Translations under genes and position numbers: made by a program
Assembly (NCBI GenBank): GCA_039602395.1
Contig: JBCNJP010000010.1
Location: 31,351,409-31,415,408 of the forward strand
From: Deinandra increscens subsp. villosa
Taxonomy: Eukaryota > Streptophyta > Magnoliopsida > Asterales > Asteraceae
Reading direction: 5' to 3'
Length of the DNA stretch: 64,000 bases
Shown: positions 47,303 through 59,100 of the stretch, piece after piece
Numbering within the stretch: the first letter of the stretch is position 1
Layout of the letters: every line of letters begins with the position of its first letter
The notes under the pieces: model-generated
Seen by the model: the letters and a program-made list of their open reading frames with translations, nothing else
What the model was told of the DNA's origin: nothing
The model's database searches: none

Positions 47303-49426
47303 TGCGTGTCGCAATTGTCAAAAGTATCCGTCCTAGTTGTCGGCTGGCATTCTCCCATGCTTTAAAATCTTCTCTCCTCAGGGTGATAGAACAACCCGGG
47401 TCTGTTGACGCTTGGGTGAGGTTGTTGTTTCTCCCTCGATGTACGTTGCGGGTTTTCAGACAGCAAAGTCGGCAAGAATTTTGGTCGGGGAATAGAAAGC
47501 CTTGCAATGCCGAAATATAATGACCTCCTTGGCCACCTGGGGAAGGAGGATGGTATTGAATCACTTGTTACAAGCCTTTTCGACACCTCTAACGAGGGGG
47601 GCATTGGTCAGAAGTGCGAGGATTTCGATAAAGATACAACTGCTAGCACGAACATCAAGCAGTCTTCGGAAGACTTCGGATGGCCAGTTTACTGCAGCGG
47701 TGAAAGTGCTATGTTCATCTGGTGTTGCGCTTTATAATGGGGATACCATGCTCGCATTAGAGGCCAAGCATCCCCATGTGCCGCCTCCATCCTTGCCGGT
47801 TGTTTCTTATTCGGAGCCTCCCATGGTGGCGAACATTGACAGCGTTTCGGGGTGCATTAAATCATTTCCTAAAAGGACATAATGTGGGAGAGATGACCTG
47901 AGGGTGTAACACATTCTTGATGTTCTTTGTGGAGAGGGCTCTGCCATTTCCACTGAACTACTTGAGGCCATTACTTTGGTACTTAATTTGTTGCTAGGGG
48001 GAGCTATCCAACTTGTTTGGCAGAGTTTGTCGCTTCTACTCCTCTTACACCGCTATTAAAGCCTGGTAATGGGATAGGCTCAATTGCGGTTGGTACTATT
48101 TGGATACGTCTGGTTTCCAAGGTTGCTATGAAAGGGGTTGGTAAGGCTATGGCGTAGTACCTCCATGATTTTCAATTTGGGGTCGGTGTTTCGAGAGGGG
48201 CGGAGGCCATTTTGCACAGCGTTAATTGTGTTTTGGGATGGGTCTCTGGTCATGCTTACTGTTGATTTTTCTAATGTCTTTAACCTAGTGGACAGATCAT
48301 CATTGCTTCAAGATGTCAGGTTGAGGTGCCCTTCTATTTCGTCTTGGGTTGAACTTGTATATAGGCAACCTGTTAGATTGTATCTCAGGGATAATCATAT
48401 CTAGTCCACTATGGGGGTTGAACAAGGTGGTGCTCTGGGGCCTCTTCTCTTCGCGCTCGTTTTGCACCCCCTGGTTCACCAGATCATGTATAGGTATAGC
48501 CAAGCTTTTGTTTGGGTTAAGGACATGCCCTCCTTTACACATGATGGGGGCCATCTCCTTTTTTGATAAAGAACTGCGCACGGCAATCGAGAATATGGTG
48601 GTTTGCGAGGGGCCCTTCTTTGGGGATCTCCACTGGCGGCTTGCTTCATTACCCATCAGGTGTGGGGGACTAGGATTATATTATGCGGTTGAGGATTCCT
48701 CGTATGCCTTTGTGGCATCTAGTTCGCAATCTTGGGTCATATTTTGAGGGAAAGTGAGATTTGTGGCATGGACATTGATTACGAGCGCGCGTTGGACCGT
48801 TTTCGGGATGTTACTCTAGGCTTTGACTTTAGTGGTATCTCTAACAAGGACAACCCCCCCCCCCCCCAAGGCCCAAAAAGTTTTGGCGAGTGCCCTTTTT
48901 GGTAAAATCATGTAGGAGATGGAAGCAAAGTTTGACATGACCGCAAGACAAAAAGCCGTGTTCGGATGTTTACAAGCGCCACATGCCCAAGATTTCTTCC
49001 GAGTTATCCCTATCGACGAGTTGGGCCAGCACATGTCACCGGTGGAATATCGTGTTATCCTCAAATACCGCTTTATGATTCCCATTTTCCAGGCAGATGA
49101 GAAATGCCCTTTTTTGCTTCAAGGCGTGCTTGGATTCGTTTGCGGAGCATGTCGTCCATTGCAGAGACCTCCCTAGGTTTAAATATTGACACGATCTGGT
49201 TAGAGATGTTCTCTTTGACATATTCAAGCGCGCGGGGGATTTCGACGAAGAAAGAAGTTCCGGTTAATTTCCTGAAGGACCCGTCCGATGGGTGATTAAC
49301 TCTTAGACCGGCAAGCATCTTGGTCTTTGGGTGGATTGGGGGGGGGGGGGGAGGGGGAAGCATGCATGTTTGGATTTAACTGGAGTTTCCCCTCTGGTGG
49401 GCTTGGGGGTCGGGGAGTTCAAGGTG
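47303..49426 (+). pseudogene. R: degenerate reverse-transcriptase-like protein, 5' part
   Basis: Fragments in several plus-strand frames form one long protein. The N-terminal part has SCRLAFSHALKSSLL (near 47335); then KSFP (near 47860), LTVDFSNVFNLVDRSSLL (near 48260), the RT block GALGPLLFALVLHPL (near 48430), a C-terminal LRTAIENMVVCEGPFFGDLHWRLASLPIR part (near 48575-48650), and HACLDLTGVSPLVGLGVG (near 49360). The GPLLFAL block and VDFSNVFNLVDR are RVT_1-type motifs as in non-LTR elements. I recognise the family as widespread in plant genomes but do not know its class. It has many frameshifts and stops, including at C13 and G13 runs. Confidence 0.75.
49422..49426. other. Target-site duplication of C, left copy (AGGTG)
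   Basis: Precedes the TG of the C 5' LTR; repeated at 63610-63614. Confidence 0.93.
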
Positions 49427-49787
49427 TGTTGATACATGAAAATGAGAAGATGCTGGATCAGACAGAAGATTACAGAAGAAAGTTCAAGTCTAAATCTACT
49501 TAGCCGAACTGCACACGAAGTGTGGACGAACTGGCACCCGAACTGCCAGTTCGGACAAAGTCCAGTTTAGGTGATCGGTTTCTTATATATAGTAGTGTGT
49601 TTAGAATTTTGTAACGAGTGTCCTTAAGTGTGTGTAATCTGAGGTGTTTTACAGAACTGTTCTCTGAGTCTTTTGTAACATGCTCTTGGTTATTGAATGA
49701 AAGATGAGATTTATTTACCTCGTTATTGTTTGTTTCATTGATAAAATGGCTTAGAGTTGCGCACGATTCACCTCCCGCTCACTTTCA
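49427..49787 (+). repeat. 5' LTR of C
   Basis: 361 bp. Five GAACTG/AGTTCGGAC-type motifs lie in 49504-49566, directly upstream of a TTATATATAG TATA box near 49583-49592. Confidence 0.95.
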
Positions 49788-49800
49788 AGTGGTATCAGAG
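49788..49800 (+). other. Primer binding site of C (tRNA-iMet)
   Basis: AGTGGTATCAGAG directly follows the LTR; the priming core TGGTATCAGAGCA starts at 49790. Confidence 0.93.
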
Positions 49801-49959
49801 CATTTGGTTGCTGCTCAACTCGATACTAGTCATTTTTGTTGCAAAACGAAGCTTTTTTGGAGTTTTCTTCTATTTTTTCATCTCAAAAACTTGCATTTTT
49901 AAAAAATTCGATCAGTTCTGAGTGTTTTTCACATCTAAATGTTCATTTTCGAGTCTTCC

Positions 49960-50370
49960 TGGTTCGGTTGATCGTTTCGGTGTGCAAAACGTCCATTTTT
50001 CCTTCCAGTTCATTGGAGTTCGTGTGACTGAAAATAACAGTCGTCCGAAGTGGTAGTTTGGCTGAGTAACCGCTCCGAACCAACAGTTCGTTTGAGTTTG
50101 TTTCCTGTTCGGTTTAAATCTCTGGTTCAGATAGCGTTCGGATGGAGTTCGTCTAAAGTTTGGATAGAGTTCGGATAGGTTTGGATATTGTTCACTTTGT
50201 TTGAGTTCGGATAAGTTCATTTAAGGTTCAGTTCGGACATAGTTTGGTTGAGGTTTGGAAGTTTTTCAGTTGTTATCAATTCGTATGAAGTTCGGATAAC
50301 AGTTTGAGTTCGTCTTCTGTTCGGAAGAGTTCGGACAAGCATATTTCAGTTCGTGTTGAGTTGCGATAGA
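49960..50370 (+). repeat. C leader array of AGTTCGGA motifs
   Basis: About 14 TTCGG or TTCGT cores, most as AGTTCGGAT or AGTTCGT, between the PBS and the gag ATG. The same motif occurs in the LTR upstream of TATA and again upstream of the internal TATA at 59229. Confidence 0.88.
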
Positions 50371-50392
50371 TCAGAATTTCAAAATTTTCGAA

Positions 50393-50537
50393 ATGTCAGA
50401 ATTACAAGCTTTTGCGGCGATTCAATTGCAGATGCAAACACTAATGAACTACGACAATGAAATAGGAACATGCCAAAAGGTTCCTAAGTTGTTCAAGCTC
50501 GAAGATTATCACAACTGGAAAAAGAGGTTTAAAGCAT
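50393..50537 (+). pseudogene. gag: Gag of element C, first 48 codons
   Basis: It starts MSELQAFAAIQLQMQTLMNY and keeps the LEDYHNW motif, homologous to the A and B gags. It is cut by element D directly after KKRFKA. The rest of gag is missing on the far side of D, where the sequence resumes in the 3' UTR (57757). Confidence 0.88.
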
Positions 50538-51590
50538 AGAAGGGGACGACATGAATATTGGAATATGGGATTCTAAGCTCTTATGCATTTGGGGAATGGC
50601 TTTTAATGTAATAAATTGAAGTTTGAAAATGTTAACTTTTAAGAGTAACAATACCTTAAACGTTACTAGACATGCTTTGGCCTAATAGGTTATGACACTC
50701 TTATCGGGGCATCCTAGGTAAGCATCCAGGTCCGACTATGGGATTTATGTGAACACTTATCCTTTCACGAAGAGCTCAACTACCGGTGTTTTCACCCTTC
50801 TAGCTACTACATGTCATTCGCGTCTCAAGTACCATCACTAAATATGTTATTAACAGAGATCGATTTCTAAGCTATTTGATATTCTTAAAAATGAGTTTAT
50901 GTTCAAAACCTGAATTACATATTAGAATGATTAAGAATTAGTTTAATTGTTGATTTGTGAAAAACAAGCGTTAATCCCCCAATTAGTTCATGCATAAAAA
51001 TGTTGACTTTTGGATTAGAAGAATATAGATGAAATTGGACATGATAGCTTAGACTGGTTGGGCCTAACGAGCCTCTACAAGGCTACACCAAGTCTAATTC
51101 CGCAATAGCATGGAAACACGTCCTAATGACATGCCTTTGCAAAGCTAGGCCGTCCAAAGGATGAGCCTTAACAATTAGGCGTTCTAAGAACAAGCCTTAG
51201 CAAGGGTCTTTAAATGAGCCTAAAGCACCTAATTAAGAACCTAACCTAAACTAATTAAACTAATAAAGCGACAAATAAACGAATAACGATAAGAAGAAAA
51301 GAAAGAAAGGAAAATTTATAGGTGTATAAGTAATGAAAATTTCGTTGATAGGGCAATGTGGGACGAAATTCGTGTATTGCAAGTCAGCAACAAACATCAA
51401 ACTTGTCTTCGCGATTCCCGCTTCATTATAACTCGGTTTCGCACGCGGTTTTCGACCACGTTCATCATTTTCAGAGTATTATCATATGAAATAGAGTAAT
51501 ACAACATTCATGGTGTTGAGATTTAGGCTTAAACCATGGATCTTGATGCGGGTCAAGTTTTCGAGTTTTTTAAAACATACGGATGTTACA
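50538..51590 (-). repeat. 3' LTR of D, truncated at its outer end
   Basis: In the sense direction it begins TGTAACATCCGTATG at 51590 and ends abruptly at about 50538, lacking roughly 0.9 kb present in the other LTR. It shares the GGCCTAATAGGTTATGACACTC and GCCTTTGCAAAGCTAGGCC blocks with 56746-57756. Confidence 0.8.
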
Positions 51591-51605
51591 GTCTCCCCTA
51601 CTTTA
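51591..51605 (-). other. Polypurine tract of D
   Basis: On the minus strand AAAGTAGGGGAGAC directly precedes TGTAACATCC; upstream GAATTTCGGGACGAA is a common phrase before the 3' LTR of plant gypsy elements. Confidence 0.85.
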
Positions 51606-53463
51606 GGAAATTCGTCCCGAAATTCAGTTATTAGAGACTGTACGAAAAAGGAATGAGGATAATTACATGTTATACCGAAAAGTACACTTATACTAAAAAA
51701 ATATTAATTGCAACTGTTTCCTTTGAAATAGTGATATAAACTTGTGACACTAATTTTGACACACAACACAAAAAAACATGGAAAAGGTTTTGATAACGGA
51801 ATACTTGACACCGCAAGATCCAGACGTAAAATATATAACATGTGATACATTTGACAATGACATGGTTAATGGCGTACACCCATGGAATGTGTACCATGCT
51901 GAGAATCAAAGGTCATAGATGATTCGAATACGAGAATGCATGATTTGACCAACCAACTTGATCAGTAAAGTGAACTTCATAGTTTCCCCTACTTTAGGAT
52001 ATCCAAATGACGAGAGGCAGAGGATAGAATAAGAGGTTGAGGGGTTAACATGTATCCATTTGAAAGTGATAACTTGACTAATTAAAATCAATGTAAGTGA
52101 ATGTATCCATCGAAATTGAAATCAATGTAACTGACAAAACAATGTTGGATTTTAAACAAGAGAACGTGTTCGATTCTGACGAACTAGATGTCTTGCAACT
52201 CACACCCAATCACCTTTCTTTAGGCACGAGGTCTAGAAAAAAATCCAAAAAAATGTCCTTGCTAATACGACAAGACCTCACGGCAATGAACCAAAATCAA
52301 TCGCATGGTTAACTAGTATTACATACGATTGACGGTTATAGTTCGTACAAGTCTTTGTTAGCAAGATTGGTAAAGCATGTGATAGTGAAAACACGTGATA
52401 ATGAAAATATGCAATGTTGAAAACATGTGATAAGGTGGACATGTGATAAGGAAAGGGTGTGAAAATGATGGCATGAAATGATGGAAACATGTGGTAATGT
52501 AAATATGAAAATATGTGATAATGAAAACTTGAGGTAGTTAAAACATGAAAGCATGAGATAGTGAAACATTTGACGATGAAAACATGGGATAACGATACCA
52601 CAAAGGCTAATTGTGATAAGCGAACGGTTGCCAAGTGGTATATCAAATGGCATGATTCGAATGAATAAATTAACTTAAATCAAATGACACGAATTTGAAA
52701 GTTGAATATCAATTGAGCATTAGCATGTAATTTGAAATCGTGAATTGAAGGTCAAAACATGCAAGTTTGATTTTTGAAATACATGAATTGAACCGGATGT
52801 TGGAATCTATACACCGAATATAGAAATCTTCAAGCTGAGAGTTAAAAACTGTAAACCAAGAGTTGAATTCACAAGCCGAGAGTTGAATACCGCAAGCCAA
52901 GCGTTGAACATCACAACTGAATTCACCATCTATGAGTTGATAATCACAAACCGAACTCACCAATTAATTTTTAAATAATGTGAGTTAAAAACTTTTGAAT
53001 AAACACGTCATGTGTTGACACCACGAGTTTTAATCCATAGATCAACATTAGAAACTGCGAACTTAGTCCACACATCGAGTATCGAATAAAGCGAGTTTGG
53101 AACTCATACACCGAGCAGTAAAACCAAAGTTTAAATTCGAAAAACTAAATAGCGCTAACATGAAAAAAAATTACAATTTGTATCGAAATGCGAAAATAAC
53201 ACGAGTCTTCCTAAAGATTATTGTTTGGGTCAAAATTTCATAAAAACTTTGAAAATAGGATTCGAGTAAATTCGAACATCGCCAACGAAGGCGATAACGA
53301 ATTTATCCATGTAAGAGCTGCAAAAGAATCCAGGAGTTTCACAAGAGTGCTTGGCTAGCCAAAAGAAGCTTATGGCTAGGCACAACCAAGGATTCGAAAG
53401 GTAACGTTGATCATAACTGAGAAGTATCCATACTATATAAGTATAGCTACAGGGATATCGTCA
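51606..53463. repeat. Degenerate D interior with short tandem repeats
   Basis: No intact coding region. Around 52370-52575 AAACATGTGATAATG-like units of about 20 bp repeat with drift. Around 52795-52950 AAGCCGAGAGTTGAA-like units repeat. They look like decayed minisatellites in the 3' part of D. Confidence 0.55.
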
Positions 53464-53870
53464 TCATAAATGCGATAAGAGTCTAAATGGGAGCCGTATG
53501 TGCAGAAGGAAGAGAATTAGAGGTAGGTGGCTGACACAAAATAGTGTGAGAAGATAGGGTAACTTTCTAATAAGAGTAGTACCGGGTAAGTTAATGCGGA
53601 AGTCGTCTTGGCGAACGAGAGGAAGACCCAATATGTCTTCGGGAAACACTTCAGGGAAGTCCCGAATGACTAGGATGTCTTGGACTCCCTATTCCTAATT
53701 AGGAATGTGCACAATGCTGGCCAGACAAGCCATGTACTCCTTATGGAAGTACTTGTGGGCTTTAACGCCGGACATGAGCCAAAGCCCATGGAATGGTTTA
53801 TCGCCATAGATTGCGAGGACTTGATTATCGAGCGGGGAAAACGAACGATATTTGAATTCGCGAAACACAC
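53464..53870 (-). pseudogene. pol: Gypsy pol fragment of D (region before RT)
   Basis: One minus-strand frame reads QVLAIYGDKP, then KAHKYFHKEYMACLA, and after two stops DFPEVFPEDILGLPLVRQDD. This is the protease-RT linker block of plant Ty3/gypsy pol; the equivalent in G is at about 26100-26310. No RT core follows. It is clearly a remnant. Confidence 0.82.
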
Positions 53871-55851
53871 AAATTTGACGTTAGCTAGAGGAAAAATGAG
53901 TTTGGATAAAAATAAATGTTAAGGCGAAACAGTTGGAACATCACGCAATTGCAATTGGAATATAACCTTGTATATAAAGGATGGGTTTTTTTCTTTTGAA
54001 TTTAATAAACATGTATAGTTATCTACTCGTAAAGTTGTAAAGCCGTAAACATGTACACATGCAGTCCCGTAAACATGTGGACTCGTAAACTCATAATTTC
54101 CTAAACGAGTAAATTCCTAAACATGTATACTGAAAAGTGCAAAACGTGATATTTTGATGGGGTTCAAAAATGGATAATTTAATATTTTTTAAAATGGGAT
54201 ATCATGTACATGTGAGTTCGTAGGCTCGTTTATGGGTAAACGCGTTAACTCATAAGCATGTAATCTCGTAACCATGCAAACTCGTAAACTTGTAAACCCA
54301 TCGACAAGCACTCGCTCACCTGTAAATGAGTTAAAAGGAAAAAAATACGTGATATAAGTAGGTTTTGAATTGATGAATGTAAATTGTTCTGAGTTGTAAC
54401 AATGAAATCACGAATGAATTTAAAAAAAATAAAAAAATTCATAAGCTCAAAAAACCGACTAACTGGATTAAAACGGTAAATTTGACTTGAGATCAGGACA
54501 TGACTATGGCAACTTGTTTGGCTAGTTTGACCGAGGCATTGTCTGCAATAGCCAGCCTAGGACACACATTTTAGGGTTGCGTGAATCACCACGCAGGTGT
54601 GTTTATAGGGCGTTGGTGTAACATGTTGGGCTATGATTAGAACAATGGGTTGAGTCTAAAATGGGTTGGTAACAAGATTTGATAAAACAATCAATCGACT
54701 ACGACTTGAGAATCATGAAATGAAGGTTTTGAAACTAAGCAAGAGCTTTTTATGAACTCACAAAGTTTTGGTTTAAAATGGGATAATCAGATCCATAACA
54801 CATTTATGGTGACGAGGAATGACATGAATTTGAAATACAAGGACGATGTGTGAAAAATCAAGAGTATGTGAAATCATGAGGGTAACAAATTAATTGTATA
54901 AACATCGCGAAATATCTCGAGGATGGAATCGGAAAATTGTGAAGCTCGAGCTAATAATTAAATAACAAGGGGTTATTTGAATTCTCAAAGGTGAGTCGAA
55001 ATGGAACTATAAACCGATAACGTAAATCGTAGGATAGTGTAGGATATGATACGCCACAGGAGTGTCGTATAACATTATGAAATTGTGAAATAGAAATCAC
55101 AAGGATGACTTTGGATGTAACAAAACACGAAAGGTTTGAATATGGAAAATCAATCGACTAAAACATGAGGGGTAAAATATGTAAAATTGTGAAAGTAAGT
55201 GTCGATGGTGAAAATTTCAAAAATGCCATTGAGATCACGAAAAGTGGTGTTTTAATCATGAAATGTTGAAAATTAAAAGAATATCATAGATCAAAATCGG
55301 AGTAAATAGCTTGCAAAACATGAAATCGAATTGACTTGTTTAAAACTTAATGGAATGGTTCTTATTTCCTGATTGGGAAACTGCCACCTTTGACTAATCA
55401 GGGTTAATATGGTTCCTAGAAACATTTTTTATGACATGCTTTGGCCTAATAGGCTAAAGCACTCTCGCCAGGGTGTCCCACGTAACGCTTACCTAAATAG
55501 ACACCCCGACTACCGATGCTTTCACCTTTCCAGTTACTACATGTCCATTACTAAGGAACCTTACCCTAACAAAATTTAAAAAAAATCAAATAAAATCAAG
55601 TTCCTAAAATGGCACGTAAGACACCATTACTAAGAAAAAGGCTAGGAAGCCTGAAACTGAGTGCATGAGTGTGTGATAAGTGTTAGACTTGAGGTACATC
55701 CTAACTAAGGCAAAACAAGACATAAAAAGGGTAATCTCTAAACGAAGCATGCAATACACAAGGTTCTCGTGTTTGGACACCTAAGGCAAAAGTCTACGTC
55801 ATTCAATTTCTAATAACCTAGTTCCCTATAGCCATGGCTCTGATACCAAGC
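53871..55851. other. D interior, gag and leader side, decayed
   Basis: ACTCGTAAACATGTAA-like units recur at about 54010-54300. A block at about 55430-55560 is a diverged copy of an LTR part (ATGACATGCTTTGGCCTAATAGG onward). The PBS of D (TGGTATCAGAGCCATGGC, minus) is at 55831-55848. No intact gag was found. Confidence 0.6.
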
Positions 55852-57756
55852 TGTCACACCCCAACTGACGGCAGAAACGGCGGGTCATGATTAGATTGCC
55901 CATAAGCTCATGACAACTAATTTTGTGACAATAGTTGATAAATAATGAATTTCATTAATAACATAAAAAATAAAACAATACACCACATATCGATAACAAA
56001 TACAATTTCTTTATTAAACTATGTCCAAAAGCCCCTATGTGATAGCATCTTGAAACATCAACATCTTAGCCTGCAACGTGTATAAAATAAAGGGGGGTCA
56101 ACTATAAATAGTTGGTGAGTGAACACAAGTTTGATACATAACATATATTTGAAAAACATGTGTTACGTGTCATATGATAGAATAAGTGAAATATAACATG
56201 CTAGAAGATATTGACAATATGAAAGACTAGGCATAACCAATATTTCTACTATAAAATTACAACATGAAAGACTAGGCATAAACAAACCTCAATGACATAT
56301 GATAGATTACCTAACCCACAGTTTAGACTATATGAAATAATGAAATAGGCTACAAAACCCAACGCCGAACCGGTCAAGTTGAGTGTGTTGGCAACCGATA
56401 GATCTACCTTTGTTACCCCAGGCCTCACGTTAATGTTTATGCCAAATGAAAGACATGACAAACTTGACAACCATGACATACTTGACATCCAATGACAACA
56501 TGAAAACCTTTGATAAACATGAAAGCCTTAAAAAATCACATAAGACATAATTCACACATAGATCACATACTCATGGTAATTGATAAACTTGAATGATAAC
56601 ACTTGGAAATATGATACATGTTGCAACCCAAAAATGGGAAAATAAGAAATTGAGAAAAGGGGTAAGGATTACTCACTTGTATTAGTAGTTAAGTCCACGA
56701 AGCGAGAAATGAAAGTAAAAGGATTAGTCCCGAAGATTCATCCAAAAAGAATAGAAGGGGATGACATGAATATTGGAATACGAGATTCTAAGTTTTTATG
56801 CATTTGGGAATGGGTTTTAATGTTATAAATTGAAGTTTGAAAATGTTAACTTTTAAGAGTAACAATACCTTAAACATTACTAGATATGCTTTGGCCTAAT
56901 AGGTTATGACACTCTCATCGGGGCATCCTAGATAAACATCCAGGTTCGACTATGGGATTTATGCGAACACTTATCCTTTGACAGAGACCTCAATTACCGG
57001 TGGTTTTACCCTTCCATTTACTACATGTCATTCGCGTCTCAAGTACCATCACTAAATATGTTGTTAAACAGAGATCAATTTCTTAGCTGTTTGAAATTCT
57101 TAAAAATGAGTTTATGTTCAAAACCTGAATTACATATTAGAATGATTAAGAATTAGTTTAATTGTTGATTTGTGAAAAACAAACCTTAATCCCCAATTAT
57201 TTCATGCATAAAAACATTGAATTTTGGATTAAAAGAATATAGATGAAATTGGACATGATAGCTTAGACTCGTTGGGCCTAACGAGCCTCTACAAGGCTAC
57301 ACCAATCCTAAATCTGCCTAAGCAAGGCAACACGTCCTAATGGCGTGCCTTTGCAAAGCTAGGCCATCCAAAGGACGAGCCTTAACAATGCAAGGCGTTC
57401 TAAGAACGAGCCTTAGCAAGGGTGCGTAAACGAGCCTAAAGCACCTAACTAATAACCTAACCTAAACTAATTAAAGTAATAAATCGATAAATAAACGAAT
57501 AACGAAAAGAAGAAAAGAAAGAAGGAAAAAAAGGGAATTATCTCAAAGAAGCTTTTCAAACCTGACGAGCTTGAAATGCAGCACCTCCTCGCTGAGAGCA
57601 TAAAAAAACTACTACACACGATACCTTAAGGGGTATTGTGCTTGTGGAACCACCAAAATTTGGTTATTCCACTTGCTTATACTCAAATTAGGAGTTGGAA
57701 ACTATAAGGGACCTAGAAGAGGTATTTATATGTGTATAAGAAATGAATATTTCGCT
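55852..57756 (-). repeat. 5' LTR of D, truncated at its outer end
   Basis: In the sense direction it ends GGGGTGTGACA at 55852, next to the PBS. Its right edge near 57756 lacks the first 240 bp or so of the LTR that are present in the other copy. A CTATAAATAG TATA-like stretch is at 56101-56112 (plus reading). Confidence 0.75.
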
Positions 57757-58212
57757 GATCAATTTTTACTTTTTATTGCATTTTAGTCTTTTCTACTTTT
57801 CTTCATTTAAAAAATCCAAAAATATTATTTTGCATTCATATGGGGGAGAAAAATCAGAAAAGCATAAAAAAAACATTGAAAAATGCAAAAATTAAAAAAT
57901 AAAAAATGAGAAATTGATCCGGCCCAACGAGAAATGATATTACATCAGGATACATTATCGACCATGAATGAAGTAGGAATAAAGGTTGTAGGTACTTGTT
58001 TGGTTTGATGAATGCGTTAAGGCAAATCTGATATATGCTAGTATGATATAAACCTAAATATCTGCTTGATAATAGTGATGTTACATCATGAAGGGTACTG
58101 TGTAATTTTGGCAATAAAAATGAAAACAACAAAAAAACAGAATAAGAGATGTTCTGGTGTATGCTTCCTTTCATTTTGCAAAGATTTAAACTTGTTTGAT
58201 TTTCTTTATTTT
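57757..58212 (+). other. C 3' UTR with internal polypurine tract
   Basis: Resumes C at GATCAATTTTT, homologous to the sequence after gag in A and B. ATATGGGGGAGAAAAA at about 57838-57853 is the internal purine tract. Non-coding. Confidence 0.65.
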
Positions 58213-58455
58213 GTCAAACGACCGGACTTTCTTTGCGTATCGAAAGATCGACCTGATTGTTTTTCGTTTGACGTTCTGCTTTATTTTTCTTGGCGTTTCG
58301 TATAATCCATCGGACTTTCTCTGCGTGTATGGAAGTACCGACCTGATTGTTGTTGGGTTATACAGTTTCCGAGTTATTTTATATTTTTTGTTTTCCTAAA
58401 CAATCGTATTTTCTCTGCATGCTCACAAAGCCGACCTGATTGTTGTTTGTTTAGG
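58213..58455 (+). ncRNA. Three-unit stem-loop module of C
   Basis: Unit 1 at 58213-58272 with stem GTCAAACGA/TCGTTTGAC and an inner hairpin CTTTC/GAAAG; unit 2 at 58300-58363 with GTATAATCCA/TGGGTTATAC (one G-T wobble); unit 3 at 58395-58455 with CCTAAACA/TGTTTAGG. The stem of unit 3 is entirely different from A and B yet still pairs. Confidence 0.72.
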
Positions 58456-59100
58456 GTTCTGCTTTATTTTTGCATGAAACACCACGAACGATAAATATCT
58501 GTTGAAAATCAAATTCTGTATAAAAATACATAAATAGAATAAGTCAGATTGCCAGTATTCCTAATTTTGTGGGCTTTCACATTATCTGTGCTTGATTAAT
58601 CATACTTAAAACATATCAGAAAGCTATAAAAATTAATTTGCCTAAACAGAAACAAACTGAAAAGTTATATTCTCTGCCGACTTGGCTTGAATGCTGATTA
58701 AATCTGAAATTGAAGTGTGTCTGATACGTTATGACTGATATGATCACGTGTCTGGATCTTTCTCGCAAAAAGTTTAAGTTATTCGCATTTCAATTCTGTT
58801 TGGTTATTTGTTTGTTATATTAAATATCCAAAAAGATTTTAGGTGAGTTTTAGCATAATCTTGCAAAAATTCAAAAAGATTTTCGGTGTGTTGGAAAATA
58901 TTATAAAAATCATAAAGATTTTGTTTCTGATTTATTTTCGATCTATCGATAATGAAAAATCAAAATTATGCCATAAACAACCAAACAATCTTGGAATCAT
59001 GAAGCTCATCATGAATTGATCAAAGGTTTGTGTCAAATTGACAAAATTTGAAACTTTTGGATTCAATTTGGAATTTCTTAAAAATAAGGGTTAGAATTTT
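58456..59100 (+). other. C spacer between module and ORF3 promoter
   Basis: AT-rich; AAAAAGATTTTAGGTG and AAAAAGATTTTCGGTGTGTTGG phrases match A and B 3' UTRs. No gene. Confidence 0.55.

Larger units (their letters stand above)
50538..57756 (-). mobile_element. Element D: decayed Ty3/gypsy element inside C, both outer LTR edges missing
   Basis: It is minus-oriented. An LTR segment at 50538-51590 (LTR start TGTAACATCC, purine tract at its right) and another at 55852-57756 (LTR end GGGGTGTGACA with PBS at its left) flank a decayed interior with one recognisable pol fragment. The homologous LTR parts are about 50538-51345 and 56746-57756. Each outer edge of D falls inside an LTR, so no target duplication can be seen. 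Confidence 0.8.

Noticed and set aside
47303..49426. R as a functional host gene
   Set aside because: Many stops and frameshifts, plus interruption by element C.
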